64,000 bases of DNA, from assembly GCA_014843695.1 (NCBI GenBank), contig CM026390.1:97396210-97460209 (forward strand). Direction: 5' to 3'. The position numbers and the translations under genes were made by a program. Positions 44,936-57,153 of this stretch are shown piece after piece. Source of the DNA: Archivesica marissinica. Lineage: Eukaryota; Mollusca; Bivalvia; Venerida; Vesicomyidae. The notes beneath the pieces are model-generated. The model ran no database searches. It was given only the letters and a program-made list of their open reading frames with translations, and was not told the origin of the DNA. The number at the start of each line of letters is the position of its first letter. Positions within the stretch are counted from its first letter, which is position 1.

Positions 44936-46330
44936 AAGTCAAACCCCTGATGGGGACCTTAGACTTTGACGCGCGTCATCTGACAAGAATGTTAGTAAGA
45001 AATGAAATAAAAGATGATAAAAGAATGATGTTAGGTTGGTTAAAAACAGGTTAAGAACAGGGCAGGTTTATTTAGGGAGAAACATGTTCAATCCGACTTA
45101 CAGCCAGACTGAACTGTGGGCCAGACAAGGTGACAATATCTGGGGGCAAAGCATTCCAGTGGACAATGGTTCTTGGAAAGAAGGAATATTTATGGTAGTC
45201 AGTCACTGTTTGGATCTGTCGGAATGCTTGGGAATGGGATGTTCTGGAAGATCTTGTATTTGGGGTTAGGTAGTTTTCAGCTTGAATGGCGACTTGGTTA
45301 TGGAGGATGTTGTGGAACATAACCAATCTTTGGTCGATGCGACGAAGGTCAAGGCGTCTCCAATTTAAGGAGTTCAACATTTCTGTGACACTGGACGTTC
45401 GGCCGTAGTCTTGTTTGGCCCAGCGGGCAGCTCTGCGCTGTACAGACTCAAGCTGGTCTATGAGAACTGCCGTATACGGTGACCAAACCGTGGAGCTATA
45501 CTCAAGCTGGGGCCTTACCAGTGTCTTGTATGCTGTTGATTTTAACCTTTCTGAGTGCACTTTGATGTTACGTCTTAGAAAACCCAATGTTTGACTTGCT
45601 TTTTTGCTGATGTTGTCTATGTGTTTGTTAAAGTTTAAATCACTTGATATTGTTACTCCCAGGTATTTTGCTGAGGAAACAGTTTCTAAGAAGGTATTAT
45701 GCAGACGATATTTCGTGGATATGACTAGTTTGCGTTTGGTGATCTGAATAACCTGGCACTTTGATGGATTGAATTTCATTTCCCATTTGGATTCCCATTG
45801 TTCAAGCTGGTGTAAGTCTTGCTGTAATAGGCTGGAATGAGAAGAAACAGTCAGAGAAAGATAAAGAGCTGTGTCATCGGCGAAGAGGCGGACTTTAGAG
45901 TGTTTGACAGAATCTGGGAGGTCATTGATGTATATGAGAAAGAGGAGTGGTCCGAGGACCGAACCCTGTGGGACACCGGAGGAGACTGGTATGGTACTGG
46001 ACTTAGAGCCATTGACTACGACGGACTGTGACCTGTTGTCTAGGAAGCTTTTAATCCATGAGAGAGTTTGACCCCTTATGCCATAATAATGTAGCTTATA
46101 CAGGAGCTTTTCATGGTTGACCATATCAAAGGCTTTTGAGAAGTCAAGGAGTATTAAGTCAACTTGACTTCTCTGGTTTATGGATTTGAGGATGTCGTCT
46201 ATTAGCATGAGGAGTTGGGTTTGACATGACCTTTTTTCTCGGAAACCATGCTGTAGTTCATAGAAGAGGTTTGCTTGTGTGAAGTGCTTTGTTACGCTAG
46301 ATGAGACAATGTGTTCCAGGGTTTTGCTTT
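44920..46330 (-). mobile_element. LINE copy 4, 5'-truncated, minus strand
   Basis: Reverse complement carries the same 3' end as copies 1 and 3 (GGTCCCCATCAGGGGTTTGA, then GGAAGATAGATAGATA). The RT frame enters at KTLEHIVSSSVTKHF near 46325 and is open to its stop at 45072. It is a third subfamily, similar to but clearly different from copy 1. Confidence 0.9.
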
Positions 46331-46385
46331 GATTTGCACAGGGCCCACTCTGCATACATATACATACATGCGTCTTCTTCACCAC
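45072..46385 (-). pseudogene. 5'-truncated LINE RT with intact remaining frame
   Basis: Encodes HGFREKRSCQTQ, LDFSKAFDMVNHEK (catalytic Asp), SGVPQGSVLGPLLF, LFADDTALYL (catalytic Asp pair) and the tail LGFLRRNIKV, QRRAARWAKQ, FFPRTIVHWN, ending SP. No stop or frameshift occurs in about 415 RT codons, so the insertion is young or lightly mutated. The first roughly 20 codons (from an ATG at 46385) come from flanking DNA. It lacks the endonuclease and fingers region, so it cannot transpose on its own. Confidence 0.88.
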
Positions 46386-47008
46386 AACAGATTGGTTTTG
46401 TATGAACAGTGCTCCAATTTTGTTTTCAATTCTTCAACCTCAACTGTCTCGCATATCGTCGTATCACTTGTGCTAGTCCTATAAATAAGACCTCTACATA
46501 ATTTCTTTTTCTGCCTGGATAGTAAAATGTCACATTTTTCAAGTCTAAATATTTGGACTACACTTGTCCCGGATAGGGAGTGATCTCACGACCCTGATGA
46601 AGGGCGAGTTTTAACAACATCATGCTAGGCCACAGAAGACCTTTATATTAAAGAAAAAGGTCAAGTGGTCTAGGCACTGACGTTAAATTCACCTTTCATT
46701 TCGCAGCTGTTAGCAGTTCCATGACAGCTTGATCTGTTATGTTACTAATTGGTGTCGTGCATGTTAATACCAGCAGCCAGTAACTCATTAAGTGCCACAT
46801 ATTATGCTTTTCACTCACGGGAGGGGATACTGGAATGGGCTCTGTTCATCTACACACACTAAATGGTACTTCTGTGGCTATGGGAACAATAGATGTATTG
46901 TCTAGTGGGCTGGGGATAGATGCTATGTGGTTATAAACAAAGGAGAGAACAACAGGGTAGTCATTTAAATACTCATTGGTGAGGCCGGCTATCCATCCGT
47001 TACACATT

Positions 47009-47478
47009 GTGTCCGCTCCATAACTTTTCAACCGCTGTCTCCAGAGGAATTTGAATTCTACTTGGCAAAAATGTTTTCCATATTAAGACGCTGTGCAGAC
47101 AGCATGTATTTCAGTAATGTTGGTCCAAGGTCAAGTCACACTTATAACCTTAGTCTATTATACGTGTTTGTTCCGTAACTCTTTGAACTGCCGCATCAAT
47201 TTTATAAATGACTTGGCACAAAAGTTACCCATATATAGACAATGTGGAGAGTGCATTTTTCAGCCATGTTGGTTCGATGTCTATGTCACACTTGAATATG
47301 TGTTGTGATTGTTAATTTTCGTGTCTGCTCCATAACTCTTGAACCACCAGAGGAATTTTCAAATGACTTGGTAGCCTACAACTGTTTAAAAAACATATGT
47401 ATACAAACCATGTCCAGTGTGCACATTTCAGTCATGGTTTGTCAAGACCACACATATAACTTAGATCTGTGCCAGCTG
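47009..47478 (+). repeat. three tandem copies of a ~156-bp repeat
   Basis: TGTCCGCTCCATAACTTTTC (47009), TGTTTGTTCCGTAACTCTTT (47165) and TGTCTGCTCCATAACTCTTG (47322) start successive diverged units. Each has CTTGGCA/TTGGTAG, ACAATGTGGAGAGTGCAT-like and GTC(A)AGTCACACTTATAAC-like blocks in the same order. This kind of unit is a widespread mollusc repeat, from memory. Not coding. Confidence 0.7.
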
Positions 47479-47887
47479 GCTCTATTCTGTTTGCAAAAAC
47501 ATTTTTATATGTTTCCAGTAGTATTATGTAGAACTGTTGTTAGAGTACATGTATATCTTAGTAGCTGTTGAAAGTTGCAATATTGAGAGATATTAATTAG
47601 CAATATGGAAGGCTGTATCTACCTCTTGCATATGACTATGTATAATAATACAGTGTTTGTCTCATAGACTTAGTCTTGTTGCCATTAAATAAAGCAGCAG
47701 AGGATATGACTCTCTCTCGTCCTCTTGACCAGTTTTTATTCTGAAAATTTGCTTAAGGTTTTATGTTAAAAGTCACTTACTATCGAGTACGTACATGTCT
47801 TAGTAACCAGTGCATGTATTTGATTGATGCTTCACAGTCACACAAGGTTTGCCACCTATCCAAACTATTAAAACAAGCTAGCTAAAT

Positions 47888-48143
47888 AACATGTTGGTAT
47901 GATGATGCAAAAGATTAGGTCATATGCTGCCTGACTTTCTAGCTATTTTATTGGTGACCTTCTGACGAGTACCCGGATAGAACCACTGACAATCTTGCTG
48001 CAAGCCAGCTACATGTAGATAGCTTCCTCACATGCAATACTTCTAAACCCCAGTGCAATTCTACCATACCGCAGCCAGAGGCAAGTGACTTGAAAATCAA
48101 CGACCGTAACCACTCATCCATGGAGATCCCCCAATTAGCTAAA
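47888..48143 (-). mobile_element. tRNA-derived SINE, family 4
   Basis: Reverse strand: head CCATGGATGAGTGGTTACGG (A box), AAGTCACTTGCCTCTGGCTGC, GGAAGCTATC, GTGGTTCTATCCGGGTACTC and the tail CACCAATAAAATAGC. Lies directly upstream of the GPANK1-like gene. Confidence 0.7.
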
Positions 48144-48360
48144 AGCATTAAATATTTAAATATTTGTTCATCCATAATTTCAGCTAAGTAATCAAGACGT
48201 TGATGTTGTGTTGAAATAATCCCGGAATCAACATGAATGTTTTGCCACAATTTGTGACACCATTTGGTGATCCAGTAGCTAACTTAAGTGAATTCTGTAA
48301 TGTATGTACGGTAGTCTTTATACATGTATTACTTCTTTTCAGACAATCACATGTCATACA

Positions 48361-49575
48361 ATGGATAATAGGGACCTAATCAGGTTTGTACCTGCTGGAT
48401 CTGAACAAGTGAATAATTCAAAGAAGAAATATGATAACCATACCCTAACAGGTGAGGAGGCAAAGGCTTTCTATGAAGATATAGTTAGTGGAGTGACATC
48501 ACATCCCTGTGAGGAAAGTAGCTGTACAATTACTGAAACATTAGAAAGAAATGATGTACACGAAGAGGGTAAAGAATGTAATGTGACAAGAATAGGTGGA
48601 AAACATGGTAGAAAGAAATCCAAAAGTGATGAGAAAAGAAGTACAACATATTGTTGTACTCCTGGGGACAAGGACATGGGAGTTGCTAATATCAAACAAG
48701 AAGTCGACAACTATATAATGTTTACAGATAGTAAACAAAAAGATGTTAGTGGAAGCACACCCTGCACATTTGAAGATAGAGAAGAAACACATAAATTTGA
48801 TAAAGATACGCAAAGAACCAGTCTTAGATTACTACACTTTGCACAAAATGGTGATTTGTTTGAGCTGAAGAGGTTGTTGAAAAATGAGAACAATGTTAAT
48901 ATTGACTTCCAGGATAGGTACGGGTGGACGGCTTTAATGTGTGCTGCTGTATCTAGACATATTGATGTGCTGAAATTTCTTTTATCAAAAGGTGCCAATA
49001 AATATATTGTGAATCATAAAGATCAGAATGTTCTGGAACTTTGTGAATACGTTGGAGCAGTTGATGCAACAATTACTATAAATACTTTCAATAAAACATT
49101 ACCATTAAAGCATAAACCAAAAATTAATAAAACGTTTTTCTGTGAAGTTTGTAAACGTGAGTTTCAAGAATGTACACCAGAGGAGCATAGCAGTTCTACA
49201 GTGCATCTCTTTAATTTAAGGCTCAAACCCAGGACTGATCAGTACCTGATACCAGAAAATAACAGGGGGTTTCAGATGATGAAAAAATCTGGCTGGGATG
49301 GGGAAAAGGGATTGGGGCCTGATGGTCTGGGTCATAAATACCCGGTGAAAACTAAGCTAAAAAGAGATCGACAGTGCTTAGGAACAGATGATAAGAAGAA
49401 AGCAAAAGTGACACATTTTGGACCAAAGGACTGCGATTCAGTGAAATCTGTTCATAAACGTTCAGAGAGAATTTTGTCAGCGAAAATGGTAAGCAAACGA
49501 CAGAGGACAATACGAGAGCAGAAAGATAAGCAATGGGAAAGAAATTTGAGAACTTATATGAATTCAGATTTCTAA
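48361..49575 (+). CDS. GPANK1: GPANK1-like protein (G-patch and ankyrin repeats)
   Basis: 404 codons in one exon. Order: a Lys/Ser-rich N-terminal third, ankyrin repeats at about 153-228 (RLLHFAQNGDLFELKRLL, then YGWTALMCAAVSRHIDVLKF and LLSKGANKYIVN), a zinc-finger-like CEVCKREF...HSSSTVH at 261-282, and a G-patch at 300-345 (GFQMMKKSGWDGEKGLGPDG). It ends with a basic tail. This order is that of GPANK1 (BAT4), a nuclear protein thought to act in RNA processing; human GPANK1 is about 356 residues. I start at 48361 because an acceptor (CTTCTTTTCAG) ends at 48342; the earlier ATG at 48304 would be intronic. The 5' exon is therefore non-coding and not located. A polyadenylation signal is at 49755. 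Confidence 0.93.
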   Translation: MDNRDLIRFVPAGSEQVNNSKKKYDNHTLTGEEAKAFYEDIVSGVTSHPCEESSCTITETLERNDVHEEGKECNVTRIGGKHGRKKSKSDEKRSTTYCCTPGDKDMGVANIKQEVDNYIMFTDSKQKDVSGSTPCTFEDREETHKFDKDTQRTSLRLLHFAQNGDLFELKRLLKNENNVNIDFQDRYGWTALMCAAVSRHIDVLKFLLSKGANKYIVNHKDQNVLELCEYVGAVDATITINTFNKTLPLKHKPKINKTFFCEVCKREFQECTPEEHSSSTVHLFNLRLKPRTDQYLIPENNRGFQMMKKSGWDGEKGLGPDGLGHKYPVKTKLKRDRQCLGTDDKKKAKVTHFGPKDCDSVKSVHKRSERILSAKMVSKRQRTIREQKDKQWERNLRTYMNSDF

Positions 49576-49754
49576 ATGTACAGTATGTTAATTTGTACAT
49601 GTATGTGTACAGTTCTGTATTACTATGAATACATTTTATCGTGTCTCTACCACACAGTGGTACAGTTTATCAATGTAACAAGCTTTAAGCTTCCGATTAA
49701 ATCCATTTTCGTTTGTATAGCTATACAATAGATATGTACTGTACATAATGAACG

Positions 49755-49760
49755 AATAAA
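49755..49760 (+). terminator. AATAAA polyadenylation signal
   Basis: AATAAA 180 bases after the GPANK1 stop codon; position is suitable, although other AATAAA motifs occur by chance in this AT-rich DNA. Confidence 0.45.
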
Positions 49761-50079
49761 TATGTTTAAACCAATGTAACAATATTTTCTGCATAGAATT
49801 CTGAAATAATTATTTAAACATTACCTGTTTTAGCTTTTTTGAACAGCCAACATTTGCCATGTAAACACTCACATTTCTGTTTGTTGGTGGATTTTGTTCA
49901 ACTTGTTTACACGATAAATGCCTCGATGAATGAAAGCTTGGTTGGTTTCAATAACCCGACATTTCTGTAAAATATAGAGTATTAGGTCAAGTTTTGAACA
50001 CACTGGAAACACGGTAGTAACTCTATTTTGACCCACTTTTGTTTGAAGGAACGCTTGTAAATGGCTCATCTCAATGACC

Positions 50080-50300
50080 AACGATTGGCATACACCTTGG
50101 TTCATATGGCGAGCTATCGCCAGCAGACCTCGGGTGCCCCTCAGAGCAGTATTGCAGGCACAGACGGGTACCACGGTAGAACCACAGACTTTCCGCAAGC
50201 CAGCTGGATAGCTTCCTCACTTGAAATTATTTGACATACCCAGTTGGATTCGAAACTACAGCAGTGAGAGGCAAATGATCTGAAACTGTTTAATTTGATA
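50080..50300 (-). mobile_element. tRNA-derived SINE, family 4
   Basis: Reverse strand: CAGATCATTTGCCTCTCACTG, GTTTCGAATCCAACTGGG (B-box-like), GGAAGCTATCCAGCTGGCTT, GTGGTTCTACCGTGGTACCC, GGGGCACCCGAGGTCTGC. The tail is diverged. Confidence 0.65.
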
Positions 50301-50578
50301 AAACGCCTAATTTTACACATAGTATATTCACTGGCGTTGTACAATAGAAGTAAAATAAATATATAAACATGTACTTACATAAAAACATGAACAAAATTCT
50401 CGTTATTTACAAAAAGACATTGGTCTAAATATAATTATGTTACCACACTTTAACACATATTTGATCAATCATTATTATAAGCATAATTTTTGGTAAATTA
50501 TATCATTGTTTCTAAAACCTTTTTAACACTACACTAATTCTACAACTATCCTGTTCAGTCTGTCAATACATGAATGTT

Positions 50579-52205
50579 TTAAAACCATGAATAAAATTTT
50601 CTGAAGAACAATGTTTTAAGGTGTTTCTTAAACGTTTCTACAGAATCCAAGTTTCTCAAATCTACGGGTAAAGTGTTCCATAGCTGTGGCCCTACTGTTT
50701 TGAAGCTCCTGTCACCAAAGGTTTTTTGTTTGTTATACGGTACCTCATAACAACCAGTAACATCTGAAGATCTTAATCTACGTCTTGGTACATTTTCAAT
50801 TAATAACTCGGTAAGATACGCAGGGGCATGGCCTTTTGAACAGTTATACATTACAGTAAGAATTTTGAATTCAATTCTGGCCCTGATGGGAAGCCAGTGA
50901 AGTTGGTACAGTGCTTGTTTTGAACTATCATATTTCCTGAGATTTAAAACAAGTTTAGCGCACATATTTTGTATTCTTTGCATTTTTTTGACATCGCATT
51001 TGGGAACACCAAATAGAATTCCATTGCAATAATCCAGATGCGAGATGACAAGTGATAACACCAGAATTTCAGTTGCTTCTTTGGTAAGGTATTTTCTAAT
51101 ATTTTTTATTCTGAGAAAATTGAACATTGCGGTCTGACATTTTCGTTTGATGTGATCTTTAAAACTGAGATTCTCGTCTAAATATGCACCAAGATACCTT
51201 ATACAGCTCACAGATTTGATCTTGTCACTAGCAAAGTTAAGTTCTGTTACTGAGCATTTTTTGAGTTGATGTCTGCTCCCAAATAAGATGAATTCAGTTT
51301 TTGATGAGATCATTTTGAGTTTGTTTTGCTTCATCCAGTTATCGATGTTTAAAGCACAATTTTCAAGTTCTTGGATAGCTTGTTTTTCATTATCCTCAGA
51401 TGTTGGTTTAAACATTTTGTTTGCTATGTGATCATCTGCAAATCCATATAATGAAATTGACAGGGATTACACTGAACAATGTTCCGGCATAAGTCAAGTA
51501 GAGCCAGGGCCCTAAACAGCTACCCTGGGGGACGCTACACTGTAGTGGACGTGTGGTTGATATGGCGGAGTCGACAGTGACACTACAGCTGCGTGGTCTT
51601 AGATAAGAGTCGATCCAATGAATAGCTGCACCACTAAGTCCATACTGTGATTTCAGCACTTGCACTAGAATATCGTGGTCAACCGTGTCAAACGCGGCGC
51701 TTTTAAAAGTCCAATGCCATGAGAGCACTGACTTCTTGGTGTTCCATGCCATTTAGTAGATCACTCACTAACCTGAGTAGTGCAGTTTCACATGAGTGAT
51801 AGCGTCTATACGCAGACTGGTTCTTCGGCAGAAGGTTGTTTTTACTGACATGATCGTTTAATCTAAACAAGGCTGCCTTTTCTGTGAGTTTAGATAGAAA
51901 TGTTAAGTTGCTCACAGGACGATAATTGGACAGTACAAGATCAAGTCCCGCCTTTTTTAATAGTGGTCGAACTATTGCATGTTTCCACTTTGCAGGGAAA
52001 ATTCCTTGCCTAAGAGACAAATTCACCAAGTTGGTAATTAAAGGAAGTAATTCCTCAAGATGCATTTTCAACAGTCTGGTTGGCAATTTATCAAGTTCAC
52101 ATGATTTTGTCTGAAGCCCCATTATAAGCTTTTTTACTTCTTCGCTATCAAGATCTTGGAATGTTTCTATAGATGGAGTGTCTCTTTCTGCTGGTACATA
52201 ACGTT
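50579..52205 (-). pseudogene. LINE RT of a second lineage, frameshifted
   Basis: Three minus-strand frames together cover an RT: 52205-51703 ([48 protein letters not shown]), 51752-51432 (FDTVDHDILVQVL, SVPQGSCLGP) and 51415-50579 (ADDHIANKMFKP just before, then WMKQNKLKM, TEFILFGSR, YLGAYLDENLSF, LDYCNGILFGVP, LHWLPIRARIEFK, LWNTLPVDLR). The usual DLSAAFDTVDH motif is damaged ([11 protein letters not shown]) at a frameshift near 51710, and another break lies near 51425. The C-terminal 278 codons are intact. This looks like the jockey/CR1-type lineage common in marine invertebrates; it is unrelated in detail to copies 1-4. Confidence 0.87.
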
Positions 52206-52496
52206 CGTAGTCTATCTGATGTCAATAGCATTAACAACTCAGCCACGGTGGTGCCCTAAGGCTTAGTGCTGGTCTCGTGTACTGCCCTGGTGGCGTTGAT
52301 AATTGGGTCATCTCTGAACATTACTAGTAAATTGAAGTCAAATGTAAGTTGGTGGATCCAGAAAATATGATCTGCGCCGCTAACTGTTACCTGATTGTTC
52401 AACAGTGATCCTTCAGAATCTGAAATATCGGAAGATCTACTATTGGTGGTATCTTGATACTAACCAGCCAGGCCTATCTCTGTCCTTTTTAAAAGT
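52206..52496. other. no gene recognised
   Basis: Likely decayed LINE 5' sequence or unrelated DNA; nothing specific visible. Confidence 0.3.
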
Positions 52497-52712
52497 GTAT
52501 TTATCGTCGCTACCGGTTGCCCATATGAGCAACGGGCAGATGACATAGCAACACCTTTCCTGGGCAGGCTCCAGCGGTTAACCAGTACTTGGTGTATCAA
52601 CCTCCGTTAAGAAACTGCCAACTGTTTCATATAAAGAGACACGGCCTGAGCAGGACTGAACCCGTACAGTGGTATACAAGTCAGCGACCTTAACCACTCG
52701 ACCATGGAGGCG
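52497..52712 (-). mobile_element. tRNA-derived SINE, family 1
   Basis: Reverse strand: CCATGGTCGAGTGGTTAAGG (A box), GGGTTCAGTCCTG (B box), CTCTTTATATG, GGTTAACCGCTGGAGCC, CAGGAAAGGTGTTGC and tail GGGCAACCGGTAGCGACGAT. The best-preserved head of this family in the window. Confidence 0.85.
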
Positions 52713-52719
52713 GACTATC

Positions 52720-53980
52720 GCTGTCATTACAGAATGTTGACTCTTTTTGTATACCCACAGCACAATCCAGTCAGATCAACATTGCATCATAGCATTCAGG
52801 ATTTAATTTCACTTGCCCTTGACCAGGAGCTGACTAGAACGTGTTTTCCTGATGCAATTCACCAACTATTTGCAATTGATCACGCCATCAGCTGATGGGT
52901 AACACTATATCTCGATCAGCATTATACAGTGTCAATCCATTGTGCAACTGCACTCCCTAGCCCTGTGCTATATCTATGTTGGAAACCCCGCTCCTAAACA
53001 TATTTAAGTACCGACATATGTATAGTAAGCGCTAGCTCCATTGGCGAGAATTTAGCCCTCGAGTGCAAATCCATATACAAGTATATAGTGAACTTACTTG
53101 CAACATAATTCACTAGGATAATTATTCTGGACCTAAGATATCACTTCTTAAGGGGCTATGTCGTCTTCAATGTGCTAGATATTGAACCAAATCATATACT
53201 TTGAAATTAAGCAATCCTGCTCATTTGTAATAACTTAAATATTGTCCCAACTCCGATGTTTATAAATATAGATTTGAGTTTGAAAATGTACGGTTAATTA
53301 ATGAAGTTTTAGAACAATAGATTATTTGTTAAGCGTCATATCGACCATATGGAACGAACAGGTTATGTCAGTATGCTACATAGTTATGCTATGGGTAACT
53401 AGGTAGAGTTTCTAGGACTATTTTTCACGATTTATTGTATCTATAGTAATGTTTTTCCCTCTAAAAATGTGTCACCTAATTTCGCGACGAAAACAAACCA
53501 AGGTCAAGCATGTTTTCAGTGAGTGTGCTTCTTCTGCATATCATGTACACAACACTCCAAGATTCACTAGATAGTTACCAATAGCATAATTGTGCAAACT
53601 ATTTATATAAACTATTCATTCTTTATTGTCGATATCAAGTTTCTATTTCTAAGCATCCTGGTTGGCTAATATTTAATGTAATAAAAAGAAACGTGCTGAA
53701 GGTGCCTTTTTATGTCTATTTTCAAAGTATTTGTTTTGGGTCAATATCTACCACATTAAAAAAGCTTTAGCCCTGTACACACTAGTATGTGATGATGGAT
53801 GACAATTTTAAGTTATGACAGCGCCATATAGCCTTTTATAATGGTATTATCAGATTTGCATAGTGTTGAATAAATGGTAATAACACATGTAACCTTGTGA
53901 TAGCCACACTTCGGAATCCACACATCGTAATACATTTACAGTACAACATACATGCCATGCGCTGATGTTGCATAAATGCA
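52720..53980. other. no gene recognised
   Basis: AT-rich DNA without a supported gene, repeat or RNA. Confidence 0.35.
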
Positions 53981-53984
53981 TCAT

Positions 53985-54245
53985 TGGCGGTTAAGGTCTT
54001 TGGCTTCAAATCACTTGCCCCTCACTGCTTTATGTTCGAATCCCACTGTGGATGTTAATTATTTCATGTGTGGGATTTATCTAGCTTGCGGTAGGTGGGT
54101 GGATTTACCCGGGTGTCATTCCATGCCTTGCCTGTACTAATGCTTGGAAGGGTACCCCGAGGTCTTCGTCCACCAATACCAGCTGGATAGTCGCCGCATG
54201 ACCTAAGCTGTTGATGCGACTTTAAGCCATCAAATCAGTCTTCGA
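53985..54245 (+). mobile_element. tRNA-derived SINE, family 4
   Basis: GGCGGTTAAGGTCTTTGGC (A-box region), AAATCACTTGCCCCTCACTG, GTTCGAATCCCACTGTGG (B box), TAGCTTGCGGTAGGTGGG, CACCAATACCAGCTGGATAG and tail TAAGCTGTTGATGCGACTTT. Confidence 0.75.
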
Positions 54246-54654
54246 AGATAAATTCATCAGCTATGATACTAATATTCTGGAAACCACGGCTATTCAGGAA
54301 ATCCCTGCAAACAAATGACATTCGATTCTACAGACACAAATTGTGCACATGCATCATTCTTTCCTAACCTCTTACGGTGTATGCACAAGGGCAGTAGAAA
54401 CGAGATTGGCTGTACGATCATATCATTAATGTCTTGCTTCGTCATGTAGTCCCAGAGAAACCTTATCATGGACGGACTGTGGAAATCCTATTGCTATTTC
54501 CTTGTGATTTCTGGCTCGTTTGACTTCTGACGGTCAGTAGGCTAAAGAATTCGAATAATAAACGTGAATTTATAAAAACAATGTAAATTCATCAAATGTA
54601 TACTTAGAAGGTAAAAAAAAAAGTTTCATTTTTTCAGTTAATACACAGAATGTG

Positions 54655-54915
54655 TGTGTTTTTACGTTTATTTATCGTCGCTACCGGTTGCCCATATGAG
54701 CGACGCCTCCTGAAGAGATTAGTCATTTTGGATTTTGGAGGAAAGTGCATGATACAGACAGAGACCCATTCCAGTGTCTCTTCTGGTTCTTTTACGTGCA
54801 CGGTATAAAGCACCGACACGAGACCTCGGTTTAACGTCCCATCTGAAAGACTGTTAATTTTATTAGGGTCAGACGGGGGATCGAACCTGCGATCCCTGGA
54901 TTACCAGTCCAGTGA
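54655..54915 (-). mobile_element. tRNA-derived SINE, family 2
   Basis: Reverse strand: head CTGGACTGGTAATCCAGGGA and perfect B box GGTTCGATCC, body CAGATGGGACGTTAAACCGA, GGAATGGGTCTCTGTCTGTA, ACTAATCTCTTCAGGAGGCG and tail GGGCAACCGGTAGCGACGAT. The tail is the same as in family 1 although head and body differ. Confidence 0.85.
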
Positions 54916-55044
54916 CACAGAATGTGGCAATGCAAATTTTACTTATACTTTAGTTCGTTTACAAATAGAACAGTTATATTATGTATGAAAGAATGGTATA
55001 CACATAACGTAGCGTTGACGCTCCGGCATGTTTAGCTAGCTAAC

Positions 55045-55162
55045 TTATACAAGTGATGATGGTGATGATGAAGATGATGAGGGTGGTGATGATGATGAGG
55101 GTGGTGATGATGGTGGTGCTGATGGTGCTGCTGCTGATGATGATGATGATGATGATGATGAC
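55045..55162 (+). repeat. (GATGAT/GGT)n microsatellite
   Basis: Trinucleotide run GATGATGGTGATGATG... with GGT and GCT interruptions, ending in a pure (GAT)n stretch at 55135-55161. Confidence 0.9.
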
Positions 55163-55890
55163 TTGAATTTAATTATTTGTTACAAATCTCACAGTATATG
55201 GATTTTATTTTCAGTGTGTACAGTTATATATTAACAATGATTACCTGTCCATTTACAGTTACTCTCGAGTAGTCGAACTTTATTATAAAGGTGTGAATTT
55301 ATAATAATCATTGTTGTAACCATTACCATTGCTAGCATTACAGTCATAAATACCATGCGATACTTAAAATGAGTGAATATCATATTGTTGATGTAATCAT
55401 TGTGACTTCTATATGATGTTTATATGTATAACAATTTAATATGTAGGTGACTTATAGATCCAGTGGGTCGGGTGCTATATTCATGTATTTATGTATGTAT
55501 TGAAATATGTTAATGCACATGTCACTATAATAAACTATTTACTTACTTACTTACTTATACATTTGCAGTGGAGATATACTATTCTACACTGAACCGTGGT
55601 CATGAAAGGTCTATCATTGTTACATATGTATAATTAATAAAAAAAAAAAATTATGTTAGTACTATTATGAGCCTCGTGTATACATGCTTTGCATAAAATT
55701 CAGCAGGTGCGCGAAATCGATTAGAGCGGCCATTTTGGACGACAAGTCTCTTGTTGAAACTGAACACAGAAAGTGAAAATAAATATTTCGAAAACAGATC
55801 AATTTAAGCCAAAGTGACTGATAAAACACCACTGAAACCCGCCAAGAAACCGTACAAAGATACTTTAGACCAGAAGACACGTGTAAGATA
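55163..55890. other. no gene recognised
   Basis: AT-rich, with a short (ACTT)n run at 55541-55556 and a poly(A) run at 55639. No supported gene. Confidence 0.35.
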
Positions 55891-55950
55891 AGAAGAGAAG
55901 ACTTTAAATTTATATGGAATGATGGACCAGACGAGATAAAAAGGAAAGCT

Positions 55951-57153
55951 ATGACACAACCCTATGATTCAGGAGGACTTAGAATGATAGACTTAAAAAG
56001 GTTTATGCTATCTTCAAAAGTTACTTGGCTTAGAAGATATATGGTATACAATACTCAATATTTTGAATTTGTCAATACAATGTACCCCTTCATCTCCAAT
56101 GTTGGCACCTTTGGAGGGGACTATTTAAAAAATAGAAATCATACAGTTCAAAATTATTTCTGGTATGATGTTTTTCATGGGTATATCATTTTAAATGAGA
56201 ATAAAACACCAGAAACTTGGAAAGAATTTCTCTCATTACCAATATGGCACAATAATAAGTTCAAAATTGGTGGAACAAGTTTTCTCAACTTAAATTATGT
56301 AAAGAAAGGTGTAATACTAATAAATGACTTGATTGACAACAATGGTAATTTTTATTCCTATAATGATTTTAATACAATATATAATGTGCATATACATTTT
56401 TTGCAGTATCATAATATAATACATTCAATAAGAGACTTTTTGAACAGAATGAGATTTCCCCACAAACCAAATCATGAACAAAATCCCATACAGCCACTAG
56501 CAGTTAGTATTATAAATAAATGCAAGAAGGGATGCAGAGTGATCTATGACTCCATCCCAAACCCTGGAACGTTACCAATTTCTAATAGAAAATGGGTAAC
56601 AGAACTTAACCTGGGAAATAACTTTAACTGGAGAAATGTGTACAGACTACCCTTTAAACTAACACAAGATCCAAAATTACAATGGTTCCAATTTAGAATC
56701 AATCATAGGATTATTGGTACAAACTATCTTCTACAGAAAATGGGACTTAGAAATGACAATAAGTGCACATTCTGTAATCTACACCCAGAAACATTACTGC
56801 ATTTGTTTTTGGAATGTCATGTTGTTGAGAATTTTTGGGGGAATGTGAAGAGATGGATTAATGAAAAATGCCCAAACTCAATTACAAACTGGTCTAGAAA
56901 TGATATTATTTTAGGCAATAATAGTTTATATATTGCAACCAACAATATAATTTTGACAGCAAAATACCATATATATCACAGTAAAATGAACAATTCTGTT
57001 CCAAATATCCAAACTTTGAAAATTCAGATAAAATCTCTTTTAAAGACTGAGAAATATGGTTGTATCTCACTTTCCCCACTTTTTGATTTTTGGCCAGTGC
57101 AGACTGTCTCACTTTCCCCACTTTCAATGTTCACACCTTTCATTTACCTGTAA
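55951..57153 (+). pseudogene. LINE C-terminal frame with zf-RVT motif, ending in MULE sequence
   Basis: The listed 400-codon frame has about 369 codons of LINE origin followed by roughly 31 codons read from the MULE's left end (LSPLFDFWPV, VSLSPLSMF). Key residues: the C-x2-C...H-x4-C zinc knuckle at CTFCNLHPETLLHLFLEC. It has no RT catalytic motif. Confidence 0.85.
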
